From Geomonas anaerohicana (lineage in GTDB: Bacteria > Desulfobacterota > Desulfuromonadia > Geobacterales > Geobacteraceae), in contig NZ_JAEMHL010000003.1 of the NCBI RefSeq assembly GCF_016458305.1, forward strand, positions 434,001-498,000: a stretch of DNA of 64,000 bases, given 5' to 3'. The notes under the pieces were generated by a model, which saw only the letters and a list, made by a program, of their open reading frames with translations, was not told where the DNA came from and ran no database searches. Every line of letters starts with the position of its first letter. The stretch's first letter is position 1. Positions 32,301-39,900 of this stretch are shown piece after piece. Both the position numbers and the translations under genes were made by a program.

Positions 32301-32475
32301 CATGTGGTCCTCCGGCACCGGCGCGGACGTGATGAAGCCGATCGCGGCGCCGATGATCGGCGGCATGATCTCCTCCGCGGTGCACGTACTGATCATGACC
32401 CCGGTGATCTTCGTACTGATGAAGAAGCACGACCTGAAGAAAGGGAAGCTGAAGTACTCGGGGATGAAGCATTAG
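29338..32475 (+). CDS. cusA: Heavy-metal efflux RND pump (CusA-type)
   Basis: 1045 residues, the length of E. coli CusA (1047). Proton-driven inner-membrane pump with about twelve helices. Opening [33 protein letters not shown] is shared with CusA/CzcA. Three methionines line up, at a constant offset of seven, with the copper-binding Met573, Met623 and Met672 of E. coli CusA: Met566 (LLYMPVTLP), Met616 (APVSMFES) and Met665 (INMLSTG). This favours Cu(I)/Ag(I) over Zn/Co/Ni. Forms the tripartite system with the CusB- and CusC-like proteins. Confidence 0.94.
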   Translation: [1045 protein letters not shown]

Positions 32476-32477
32476 AC

Positions 32478-32506
32478 GAATATGCTACTGCTGCAGTAGA
32501 ATATTC
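32478..32506 (+). promoter_or_regulatory. Tandem activator boxes, promoter 3
   Basis: GAATATGC at 32478-32485 and exact GAATATTC at 32499-32506, again 21 bases apart, starting two bases after the cusA stop and ending 56 bases before a strong sigma-54 promoter. Confidence 0.7.
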
Positions 32507-32562
32507 CTCTAGTGGTCTTGCTGCACCACAGCGAGACCACGTTGAAACGGCACTTTAGCTCT

Positions 32563-32578
32563 TGGCACACCGCGTGCT
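32563..32578 (+). promoter_or_regulatory. Sigma-54 promoter 3 (Met/His-rich protein)
   Basis: TGGCACACCGCGTGCT: TGGCAC and TGC(T) with exactly ten bases between GG and GC. It is the best -24/-12 match in the window, 43 bases before the start codon. Confidence 0.8.
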
Positions 32579-32620
32579 TAGTCAATCACAGATTATTTTT
32601 CACGCAAAAGGAGAATTACC

Positions 32621-33100
32621 ATGAAAAAACTCGTCGTCCTGGCTGCCGCCGCACTCGCTCTGTCTGCTCCGATCGCTTCTTATGCTATGGATCACGGTTC
32701 CATGGACATGGGCCATGGCAACATGAAGATGGATCATGATATGGGTGGCGTCGCCCACGAAGAGGTTGTCAATGGCGTCAAGGCTACTTTCAAGGTCATG
32801 AGCATGAAAGAGCATATGGCTGCCATGAAGATGGAACTTCCCAAAGGTATGAAAGAGACCCATCACATTGCTGTCGAGTTCAAGGACGCCAAGACCGGCA
32901 AGCCGCTTACCGAAGGTGAAGTGAAGGCCAAGGTTCAGGGTCCGGACAAGTCCGAGCAGACCAAGGACCTGATGGGGATGCAGGGCCACTTCGGCGCCGA
33001 CTTCGACCTCTCCAAGAAGGGGAAGTACGGCGTGATGTGCAAGTTCAAGCTGAAAGACGGCCAGGTACGCACCTCCAAGTTCTGGTACACCGTGAAGTAG
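32621..33100 (+). CDS. Met/His-rich periplasmic protein, probable copper/silver binder
   Basis: 159 residues. Signal peptide about 1-22 (SYA cleavage), then a dense Met/His/Asp stretch (residues 23-43, DHGSMDMGHGNMKMDHDMGG) and a beta-rich domain (about 48-159: VKATFKVMSMKEHMAAMKMELPKGMKETHHIAVEF...) resembling YtkA/FixH-type immunoglobulin-like folds seen in periplasmic copper chaperones. Monocistronic: its own sigma-54 promoter ahead, AAAGGAG before the ATG, terminator behind. By position and control it parallels ZraP of the ZraPSR system, but the sequence is different. Metal binding is inferred from composition. Confidence 0.75.
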   Translation: MKKLVVLAAAALALSAPIASYAMDHGSMDMGHGNMKMDHDMGGVAHEEVVNGVKATFKVMSMKEHMAAMKMELPKGMKETHHIAVEFKDAKTGKPLTEGEVKAKVQGPDKSEQTKDLMGMQGHFGADFDLSKKGKYGVMCKFKLKDGQVRTSKFWYTVK

Positions 33101-33108
33101 CACAGTCT

Positions 33109-33137
33109 GGGCGGCTCCTGATCGGGAGTCGCCCTTT
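33109..33137 (+). terminator. Intrinsic terminator
   Basis: GGGCGGCTCC (33109-33118) pairs with GGGAGTCGCCC (33124-33134), with one bulge, followed by TTT. Confidence 0.75.
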
Positions 33138-33277
33138 GCTTTACCTTCTCCCTCCTGCTATATCCTGTCCTCTTCTGCCGTTGGTGTCTCGCTCTGACTA
33201 CCTGTAAGGGTAACTGATTGAACCATAAGAATTATCGGTTGGCGTTTTTTCAGAAAATACATTAGAGGATACTTTTC

Positions 33278-34168
33278 ATGGACAACGTCTCCCTCGTGCG
33301 CACCGCTCGTGCCCTAATCCTGTTTCTTCTTGTCTTCGCTTTTACAGGATGTACTTCCCGTAAGGAGCCGCCCGCGGAAGCGAAGGGGAGGGTTAACGCC
33401 ACCGGGGCTTTCGTCAACTACTTCGGACCGGTTCCGCCGGTAGACAAGGGCACCTGCTACGGTTTCGTCATCTACTTCCCCTCGGCGAAGGAGCCAGGGA
33501 AGGTGCTTCCTTTCCCGTTCTTCACCTTTGATGAGGCGAGCATTAAAAAGGTTGCGCTGGGCAAGCTCCTAGCGGGAATGGGGGACCAAAAGGCGTACCA
33601 GGGCGAACTTGCCCAACCATTCCCGGCTGGTAGCCGGGTCCTCGACGTGTCCCAGTCCGGCGGCACGGTATCCGTCAGCTTCAGCAAGGAACTGGGCACG
33701 ATGAAGCCCGACCCGCAGGCAGAGCGGGCAATTGTCAACGCCGTGGTGCTGACCATGCGCCAGTTCAGCGGTGTGACCGATGTCACCATCAAGGTCGATG
33801 GGGCCTATACTGCGTTCAACAAACTTGTTGCTGAAGCCGATGAGAAGGCGGTGCTTCCTCTCACGGAGCCCCGTCTGTTAGGCGTGGTCGGCATGAAGGA
33901 GAAGGGAGCTGCCAAGGTCGAGGAGGTAGATGCCTTCTTCGACCGCCCGGTGGATATCAAGGAATTGTCGTTGTCCGGTGCCGATGGCAAAAAGATCGAT
34001 GGGGAGATCTACCAGTCCGTCTTTGACATGGCAGGAGTGCTGAAAACCAGGACTCCGCTTTCCCTCCAGGCGGGGGCGCCGATCAAGGTGCACTGGAAGA
34101 TCACCGACAAACTGGGGCGGAGTGCCTCGGGTGACGATGACGTTGCGCTGGAGATAAAGGAGCACTAA
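33278..34168 (+). CDS. GerMN-domain lipoprotein
   Basis: 296 residues. Lipoprotein signal with lipobox FTGC (Cys25), then a region (about 70-175) with the GerMN pattern (LAQPFPAGSRVLDVSQSGGTVSVSFSKEL ... ERAIVNAVVLTMRQFSGVTDVTIKVDG), and a C-terminal Gmad2-like beta domain. GerMN domains were first seen in spore germination proteins but are widespread in non-sporulating bacteria. Here it opens an operon with a c-type cytochrome, histidine kinase and sigma-54 regulator, so an envelope-sensing accessory role is possible. No GAATATTC boxes or sigma-54 promoter were found upstream. Confidence 0.75.
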   Translation: MDNVSLVRTARALILFLLVFAFTGCTSRKEPPAEAKGRVNATGAFVNYFGPVPPVDKGTCYGFVIYFPSAKEPGKVLPFPFFTFDEASIKKVALGKLLAGMGDQKAYQGELAQPFPAGSRVLDVSQSGGTVSVSFSKELGTMKPDPQAERAIVNAVVLTMRQFSGVTDVTIKVDGAYTAFNKLVAEADEKAVLPLTEPRLLGVVGMKEKGAAKVEEVDAFFDRPVDIKELSLSGADGKKIDGEIYQSVFDMAGVLKTRTPLSLQAGAPIKVHWKITDKLGRSASGDDDVALEIKEH

Positions 34169-34179
34169 CTGGAGAAACT

Positions 34180-34641
34180 ATGATCAAGGTTATGACAGTA
34201 ATAGCTGCTGCCATGTTGCTGGCCACAGCAGTGGCAGATGCCCACGAAGGGCAGCACCATGACAAACACCACGTCGACGCCCATATGGCTAAACTGCACA
34301 AGATGATGCCGCGGTACGCCAAGGCTCAGGTGCTGATCGTGACGTCGTTGGATAAGGGTGATTTGAAGGGTGTGGTCAAGCAGACTGACTACATTCTCTC
34401 CACCACTGCCGATCTGAAGAAGTCAACGCCCCATAAAAACGTGGCCAAACTGAAAGACTTTCAGGGCATCGTCAGCGACTTCGAAAGGGATGTCACGGTC
34501 CTTGCCGACTCCGCCAAGAAAGGTGACCTTCAGGGCGCCCGGGCGGCCTTCGCTTCTGTGGCAAAACGCTGCAATTCTTGCCATGAAACGTTCCGGGCGG
34601 AGGTGGGGTATGGGGGGGCAGCTAGTGAAGTGTCCGGGTAG
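34180..34641 (+). CDS. His-rich c-type cytochrome with C-terminal heme site
   Basis: 153 residues. Signal peptide about 1-21, then HEGQHHDKHHVDAHMAKLH, a strong His cluster, four amphipathic helices and one heme motif CNSCH near residue 128. Helical layout with the heme at the C-terminus resembles class II cytochromes c (cytochrome c'). Such proteins often bind small gases at an open heme site. It lies 11 bases after the GerMN gene and five before the kinase; a heme protein co-expressed with the sensor may feed it a redox, gas or metal signal (inference). Confidence 0.78.
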   Translation: MIKVMTVIAAAMLLATAVADAHEGQHHDKHHVDAHMAKLHKMMPRYAKAQVLIVTSLDKGDLKGVVKQTDYILSTTADLKKSTPHKNVAKLKDFQGIVSDFERDVTVLADSAKKGDLQGARAAFASVAKRCNSCHETFRAEVGYGGAASEVSG

Positions 34642-34646
34642 ATAGT

Positions 34647-35867
34647 ATGTTCAGGAAAGCGATCTTGCTGCTTGGTGTCGCCGTTACCTGTTGTCTGCTC
34701 TGGTTTGCAGTCTACGACTACCGCGAGGCCGGGCCCATAGCCAGGGAAAACCTGCGTGGGCTCGAACTCTCGCTGACTACCGCCATAGAAAAACTTGCTG
34801 CCAACGACCCCTCCCTGGAGACGCTGCACTCTTTCCATCCACCAGATGTCGCCTATTTTGCGCTTGTCGATCGACAGGGCGTCTATCGCTTCCACTCCAA
34901 TCATGATCTCATCGGTGCCACAGTCGGCCGCCATTCTGATCAGGATATCTCGCTGCTGACGCGGTCCGAGACCCGTGTTGTCCTCGGCACCGGTGAGCGC
35001 GCCTACCAGTTCGTTTCGCCCGTGACGCTGCATGGGGAGCCGCTCGCCTTGGTGCTCGCCCTGCACACCTATCGCGCGGACGCGGTGATCCGGCGCGCCC
35101 GGCTCAACATGACCATCGTGCTCGGGCTGGTTGCCGTGGGTTGGCTTTTGGCCGTCGGTCTCGCTCGCTATGCGCGGCGCGACGAACGCCACCGGGAGGA
35201 ACTGGCGCGCAGGGAGGCGCTGGCGAAACTCGGGGAAATGGGTGCCGTGCTGGCCCACGAGATTCGCAACCCGCTGGCGGGGATCAAGGGGTTCGCCCAG
35301 GTCATCGCCGCGAAGCCCCAGGAAACGCGTAACGCTGCATTTGCCCAGAGCATCGTGACCGAGGCGGTGCGTCTGGAGAGCCTGGTGAATGATCTTCTGG
35401 CCTACGCGGGGAATGAGCCGGAGGTGGTCGCTGATTTTCCCCTCGCTGACCTTCTAGCGCATACTGTCTCTTTACTCCAGCCGGATGCCGTAGCCAACGG
35501 TGTCACCATCAACTGGCGCTGTCCTGCAGATTTGCTGCTCCGCGGCAACCGGGACAGGATCGAACAGGCGCTGCTGAACCTCGGGCACAACGCGGTTCAG
35601 GCCATGCCTGACGGCGGACAGTTGCACGTGCTGGCCGAACGCTCCGGCAAGGATGCCGTTGTCAGCATTCGTGACAATGGTAGCGGTATCGCGGAGGAAC
35701 ATCGCACGCATGTTTTCGACCCGTTCTTCACCACCAAAAGCCGGGGGACCGGGTTGGGGCTTGCCCTGTGCAGGAAGATCGTGGAAGCAAACCGTGGCAG
35801 CATCATGCTGCAAAGCAGGGCAGGGGAGGGGACCGTGGTTACGCTGACTCTCCCCTGCGCCCGCTGA
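34647..35867 (+). CDS. ZraS/HydH-like membrane histidine kinase
   Basis: 406 residues. Two membrane helices (about 4-22 and 152-172) bracket a periplasmic sensor of about 130 residues with a Cache/PAS-like centre ([18 protein letters not shown]). Phosphorylated His204 in [14 protein letters not shown], then N, G1 ([10 protein letters not shown]), F and G2 ([12 protein letters not shown]) boxes. No HAMP is obvious. The layout matches ZraS and AtoS-type kinases that pair with sigma-54 activators; the partner is the next gene. Stimulus unproven; promoters in the region suggest envelope metal stress. Confidence 0.88.
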   Translation: MFRKAILLLGVAVTCCLLWFAVYDYREAGPIARENLRGLELSLTTAIEKLAANDPSLETLHSFHPPDVAYFALVDRQGVYRFHSNHDLIGATVGRHSDQDISLLTRSETRVVLGTGERAYQFVSPVTLHGEPLALVLALHTYRADAVIRRARLNMTIVLGLVAVGWLLAVGLARYARRDERHREELARREALAKLGEMGAVLAHEIRNPLAGIKGFAQVIAAKPQETRNAAFAQSIVTEAVRLESLVNDLLAYAGNEPEVVADFPLADLLAHTVSLLQPDAVANGVTINWRCPADLLLRGNRDRIEQALLNLGHNAVQAMPDGGQLHVLAERSGKDAVVSIRDNGSGIAEEHRTHVFDPFFTTKSRGTGLGLALCRKIVEANRGSIMLQSRAGEGTVVTLTLPCAR

Positions 35868-35885
35868 CCAGGTAGAGGAGCCGAA

Positions 35886-37253
35886 ATGAAGGGATCTGTG
35901 CTGGTTGTTGAGGATGACGAGACCTTTCGTGCTTTTTTGCGGACCGTTCTGCAGGACGAAGGGTACCAGGTGGAAACTGCAGGCGACGGCGCGAAGGCGC
36001 TGCGCCTGTTGCGCCAGACCGGCTTCGACGTCGTGGTTTCCGACCTGAAGCTCCCCGGCAAGAGCGGCCTTGACCTGTTTCGGGAGACACGCACCGATCC
36101 CGGCGCGCCCCCCTTCATCTTCCTTACCGCTTTCGGCACCGTTGATGAGGCTGTCTGCGCCATCAAAGAAGGGGCGGTGGACTTCCTGACCAAGCCGCTG
36201 CAGGACCCGCAGGCGCTGCTCGTCCTGGTGCAGCGCACCATCGAGGCGCAAAGCCGGACGCGGGAATACCTCTCCCTCAAGGAGTCCGAGGACGCGGGGC
36301 TGCCGCCGGAGGATCTTCTTTTTGCCGGTGACGCCATGCGCGCCGTGCGGCAACTGGTCCATGACGTGGCCGGCACCATGGCGAACGTGCTGATCTTCGG
36401 TGAAAGCGGCACTGGAAAAGAACTGGTTGCGCGAACCGTTCACTTGATGAGCCAGAGAAGAAATGGCGCCTTCGTCGCCATAAACTGCGCCGCCATACCG
36501 GAAAACCTCCTGGAAAGCGAACTGTTTGGTCACGAGAAGGGAGCCTTTACCGGCGCCATCCAGGCGCGCCAGGGGAAATTCGAGCTGGCCAAGGGGGGCA
36601 CCATCTTTCTTGACGAGATCGGTGAGATGCCGCTTTCCCTGCAGGCGAAACTGCTGCGCGTAATCCAGGAGCGGGCGTTCGAGCGGGTAGGGGGAAGCCG
36701 GGAGATAAAGGCAGATGTCCGCATCATCGCCGCTACCAACCGAAACCTGCGCGAGGAAGTTGCCGAACGTCGCTTCCGCGAAGACCTTTATTACCGGCTC
36801 AACGTCTTCCCGCTGCAACTTCCATCTCTGAAGGAAAGGGTAGATGCCATAGCAATTTTGGCTGAATACTTCATGCAGCACTTCAGCTCTCAACTGGGCA
36901 AGACACTGAAGGGAATCGAGCACGATGCCCTGTCAGCCCTGCGTCGTTATGACTGGCCCGGCAACGTTCGGGAGCTGCAAAACGTGATGGAGAGGGCGGT
37001 GATCCTGTCGAAGGACCTGGTTCGGGTAGCTACGCTTCCGGGGGAGATCGTGTCCACGAGTGGGGACAGGCCACTGGACAGCAGAGAGCGTTTGAAAGGA
37101 ACGGAGCGTGACCTGATCGCCCAGGCGCTTGCAAAACATGTCGGCAATCGCCGCCTCGCTGCTGCGGAACTCGGCATCTCACGTCGCTCTTTACAGTACA
37201 AGTTGAAGGAGTACGGCTTTCTCGACGAGAAGGCAGTTGTGCAAGACCCTTGA
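35886..37253 (+). CDS. Sigma-54-dependent response regulator (NtrC/ZraR class)
   Basis: 455 residues. Receiver domain (1-120) with phosphoacceptor Asp53 in [13 protein letters not shown]+ domain with Walker A GESGTGKE at 172-179, sigma-54 contact loop GAFTGA at 219-224 and the [19 protein letters not shown] segment, and a Fis-type HTH at the C-terminus ([24 protein letters not shown]). It is intact and should activate sigma-54 promoters by binding paired upstream sites. Candidate targets are the GAATATTC-box promoters at 23986, 26151 and 32563 and possibly the one at 37351. AGAGGAG before the ATG; 18 bases after the kinase gene. Confidence 0.92.
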   Translation: MKGSVLVVEDDETFRAFLRTVLQDEGYQVETAGDGAKALRLLRQTGFDVVVSDLKLPGKSGLDLFRETRTDPGAPPFIFLTAFGTVDEAVCAIKEGAVDFLTKPLQDPQALLVLVQRTIEAQSRTREYLSLKESEDAGLPPEDLLFAGDAMRAVRQLVHDVAGTMANVLIFGESGTGKELVARTVHLMSQRRNGAFVAINCAAIPENLLESELFGHEKGAFTGAIQARQGKFELAKGGTIFLDEIGEMPLSLQAKLLRVIQERAFERVGGSREIKADVRIIAATNRNLREEVAERRFREDLYYRLNVFPLQLPSLKERVDAIAILAEYFMQHFSSQLGKTLKGIEHDALSALRRYDWPGNVRELQNVMERAVILSKDLVRVATLPGEIVSTSGDRPLDSRERLKGTERDLIAQALAKHVGNRRLAAAELGISRRSLQYKLKEYGFLDEKAVVQDP

Positions 37254-37258
37254 GGTGC

Positions 37259-37276
37259 GGTGCAAATCTTTGCACC
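37259..37276 (+). promoter_or_regulatory. Perfect dyad upstream of promoter 4
   Basis: GGTGCAAATCTTTGCACC: two perfect 8-base arms around TC, 75 bases before a sigma-54-like promoter. A two-base centre is too tight for a hairpin terminator, so an activator site is more likely. It differs from the GAATATTC boxes. Confidence 0.6.
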
Positions 37277-37350
37277 AAACGAGCACCCCCCGTACATGGC
37301 CGAGCGCATAGTTGCATGCTGATCCGGTGACTTACGCTGTTGCGGCATCC

Positions 37351-37366
37351 TGGCACGAACCGTGAT
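37351..37366 (+). promoter_or_regulatory. Sigma-54-type promoter 4 (Met-rich operon)
   Basis: TGGCACGAACCGTGAT: perfect -24 TGGCACG, ten bases from GG to GA (GC in consensus). About 40 bases before the 44-residue lipoprotein gene. Confidence 0.65.
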
Positions 37367-37406
37367 AACCCTTCACCGTCGACATTTGGGAAAGGAGGTG
37401 GATATC

Positions 37407-37541
37407 TTGGGACGAAGTGGGCTGCTGAGCGGTGCCGGTAACCGGAACAATGGGGGGATGATGAAGGCTATTGCGGTGGTTGTGGTGCTGGCGGCGTTTA
37501 CGCTGCTGACCGGATGCTGCATGTTGCATCCGATGTGGTGA
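37407..37541 (+). CDS. 44-residue lipoprotein-like mini-gene
   Basis: A TTG start seven bases after a near-perfect AAAGGAGGTGG ribosome site encodes 44 residues. An internal ATG pair (MMKAIAVV, from 37458) gives a 27-residue alternative. The product has a hydrophobic core (IAVVVVLAAFTLL) ending in the lipobox LTGC, then only CMLHPMW. The tail Cys-Met-Leu-His-Pro-Met echoes the metal motif CPMHP of the HMBD proteins in this region. First gene of the sigma-54 operon 37407-39850. Too short for routine gene calling; homologues were not searched. Confidence 0.55.
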   Translation: MGRSGLLSGAGNRNNGGMMKAIAVVVVLAAFTLLTGCCMLHPMW

Positions 37542-37566
37542 TCAACCGGAAGGACGGTGCATTGTT

Positions 37567-38121
37567 ATGGCTGGTTGGCGTTTAATTTTGATGGCTGTGC
37601 TCCTGAACGGGCTGTGGCTCGGCAATGCTTCCGCGGGCTTTCTCGGCTTCGGCTCGGACGACAAGGGGAAAAGCGGTCTTGACTTCAACCGTGGCTACGA
37701 CCTCAACACTGTGGGGAATGTATCCGGTCGGGTCAGTGCTGCGCCGCACCAGGTAGAAAACGAGCAGTTCATCGTAGAGGTGCAGACGGCCTCCGGCACC
37801 GTGAACCTGAGCGTAGGGCCGGGCACCTACTGGCAAAAGAAAGGAATCGCTGTCCGGGTTAACGACGAGATCAGCGCCAAAGGCGCCAGGGCGCAGGGGC
37901 AGGACGGCAAAAATTACCTGCTGACACAGAAACTGGTGAACAAGACTACGGGAGCCGCGGTCGAGCTGCGCAGCGACAGCGGTGACCCCGTCTGGGCGAT
38001 GAAAGGAACAGGGGCAGGCATGCGATCACAGGATGGCCGGTTCGGCGCTGGAGGCAGTGGTGGTTTCGGCGGCGGCTTCATGCGTGGCGGCGGTATGATG
38101 GGCGGCGGCATGCGGCGCTAG
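37567..38121 (+). CDS. Secreted protein with Gly/Met-rich tail, function unknown
   Basis: 184 residues. Signal peptide about 1-23 (ASA cleavage), a beta-rich middle (about 50-145: GNVSGRVSAAPHQVENEQFIVEVQTASGTVNLSVGPGTYWQKKG) that reads like an OB-fold or DUF5666-like domain, and a tail of Gly, Met and Arg (GGGFMRGGGMMGGGMRR). A similar GGMMG tail closes the lipoprotein at 39044 in the same operon. Not recognised; Met content and context suggest Cu(I)/Ag(I) handling. Confidence 0.6.
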   Translation: MAGWRLILMAVLLNGLWLGNASAGFLGFGSDDKGKSGLDFNRGYDLNTVGNVSGRVSAAPHQVENEQFIVEVQTASGTVNLSVGPGTYWQKKGIAVRVNDEISAKGARAQGQDGKNYLLTQKLVNKTTGAAVELRSDSGDPVWAMKGTGAGMRSQDGRFGAGGSGGFGGGFMRGGGMMGGGMRR

Positions 38122-38153
38122 CGCCGCCAGAACGGCCGGACCATGAGGTGAAG

Positions 38154-39008
38154 ATGATCAAGAAGGGTATCGTTGGCTTCTTCCTGTTGGCAGGATCTTT
38201 ACTGCTTCCAGTGCTGGCGCGGGCGGAAGGGCCTGCACTTTCCGCCACTCTCGGGTTCGAGTTCGCCACCGGCGATTACGGCACTGGCGTCACGACGCGG
38301 TCCATCTATCTTCCCGTGACCGTGGCCCTCGCTGCAACCGACCGGCTCGGGTTTTCCCTCGAAATACCGTATGTCTATCAGAGCAACTCTGCCGTCAATA
38401 CCGGGGTCTTGCTCGGTTCAGGCGGCCATATGGCAGGGATGCAGAAACAAGTTGCAGCGATGAGCGGACAGCACGGCGGCAGCGGCTCGATGTCAACCGC
38501 CAAGCCCGACAACTACGGCCGCTCCTCGAGCGGTCTCGGCGACATCACCGCCAAGGCCGGTTACGTCCTGGTGCCGGAGGGGGAGTTGATGCCGCGGATC
38601 CGTCCCTACCTCTTCGTGAAGATTCCGACGGGAGACGAAAACAAGGCTCTCGGGACCGGGGCCTTTGACGAAGGAGGCGCGGTGGAGCTCTTCAAGCAGG
38701 TGGACAGGTGGTACTCCTTCGTTGAAACGGGTTATACCTTCCAGGGGAAGTCATCGTTACTCCCTTTGAAGGACTACTTAAGCTTCAATGCCGGAACCGG
38801 TTACGCGGTAACAGATACGCTGCTCCCCATGCTGGTAGTGAAAACGTCCACCGCTCCCATCGAAGGGAGCAGCACGCTAGTGGAAACACGCCTCAAATTG
38901 AAGTACCTCGCCACCGGCCACACCAGTATCGAAGGGTACCTTGCCAAGGGGTGGACCCGCAGCAGTGCCGATTATGGTAGTGGCATCGCGGTTTCCTACG
39001 AGTTTTGA
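38154..39008 (+). CDS. Outer-membrane beta-barrel protein, Met/His-rich loop
   Basis: 284 residues from ATG 38154 (GAGG five bases upstream; a GTG two codons earlier is possible). Signal peptide about 1-24 (ARA cleavage), alternating amphipathic strands throughout and a final aromatic SYEF, the outer-membrane barrel signature. It resembles the 'transporter'/phenol-degradation meta-pathway barrel family. An early surface loop (about 93-120) is rich in Met, His, Gly and Gln (HMAGMQKQVAAMSGQHGG). Function unknown; third gene of the sigma-54 operon. Confidence 0.7.
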   Translation: MIKKGIVGFFLLAGSLLLPVLARAEGPALSATLGFEFATGDYGTGVTTRSIYLPVTVALAATDRLGFSLEIPYVYQSNSAVNTGVLLGSGGHMAGMQKQVAAMSGQHGGSGSMSTAKPDNYGRSSSGLGDITAKAGYVLVPEGELMPRIRPYLFVKIPTGDENKALGTGAFDEGGAVELFKQVDRWYSFVETGYTFQGKSSLLPLKDYLSFNAGTGYAVTDTLLPMLVVKTSTAPIEGSSTLVETRLKLKYLATGHTSIEGYLAKGWTRSSADYGSGIAVSYEF

Positions 39009-39043
39009 ACATTACTTACAACGATAGAAGAGGGGGCATTACT

Positions 39044-39850
39044 ATGAAACGACAGATTGTCACGGTAGCGGCAGCGGTCATGGCGGTCGGTATGCTGGCA
39101 GGGTGCGGTGGCGGTTCTTCGTCCACCACTGCGAAGGTGGCTGGGAAGGTAGCCGACGGTTACCTGGAGAAAGCGACGGTTTTCCTCGATAAGAACAACA
39201 ACTATCGTCTCGATGCGGGTGAGCCGAACACGCAGACCGACGCAAACGGCGCCTATACGCTCACCGTGGACCCCGCCGATGTCGGCAAATATGCGATCGT
39301 CGCCCTTGCGATCAAGGGTGTCACCATCGACCATGACAGCGGTCTCGCCGTGGACCACAGTTACCTATTGAGCCTTCCCAAAGACAGTGTTTCCGGAAGC
39401 GTGAGCAGCAACTTCATCAGTCCCATCACGACGCAGGTGCGCGAAATGATGGAGACCGGCAACTACACCATGACCCAGGCCATGGACCAATTGCGCCTCA
39501 AGCTGCACCTTGCCCAGGATGCCGACATGATGGGGGATTACATGGCCGGGCATAATACGGCGCTGCACCAGACCGCCCAGAATATGGCGACCCTGATGGG
39601 GGGACAGATGGGGCAGGTGTACCAGTCGGGCAGCGACACCGTGGTGGATGTCAACCGCTACCGCGGCATGATGGGGGTGATGTTCAGCAACGTGTCATCG
39701 GTGCGGGCTGCAACAACCGATGCCGACAGGCAGCAGTTGATGACCATGATGTTTTCGGATCTGAACAACATCACCATCGGACAGCCGTTCCACAACATGT
39801 CCTCCTACTTCGGCGGCATGATGGGGAGCGGAGGGATGATGGGCAGGTAG
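39044..39850 (+). CDS. Met-rich lipoprotein of unknown function
   Basis: 268 residues from ATG 39044. Lipobox LAGC at Cys22, a carboxypeptidase-regulatory-like beta domain (about 30-115: VAGKVADGYLEKATVFLDKNNNYRLDAGEPNTQTDANGAYTLTV split over these residues) and a helical C-terminal half rich in Met, Gln and His (DMMGDYMAGHN..., LMGGQMGQ), ending GGMMGSGGMMGR. The tail resembles that of the protein at 37567. Last gene of the operon, followed by a terminator. Confidence 0.65.
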   Translation: MKRQIVTVAAAVMAVGMLAGCGGGSSSTTAKVAGKVADGYLEKATVFLDKNNNYRLDAGEPNTQTDANGAYTLTVDPADVGKYAIVALAIKGVTIDHDSGLAVDHSYLLSLPKDSVSGSVSSNFISPITTQVREMMETGNYTMTQAMDQLRLKLHLAQDADMMGDYMAGHNTALHQTAQNMATLMGGQMGQVYQSGSDTVVDVNRYRGMMGVMFSNVSSVRAATTDADRQQLMTMMFSDLNNITIGQPFHNMSSYFGGMMGSGGMMGR

Positions 39851-39856
39851 ATTGTG

Positions 39857-39900
39857 CTAATGGCGTCCCCGGTGTACAGGCAGACCAGGGACGCCATTAG
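39857..39900. terminator. Bidirectional terminator between convergent units
   Basis: CTAATGGCGTCCC (39857-39869) and its perfect inverse (39888-39900), 18-base loop. The right arm includes the stop codon of the minus-strand kinase gene. Confidence 0.75.
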
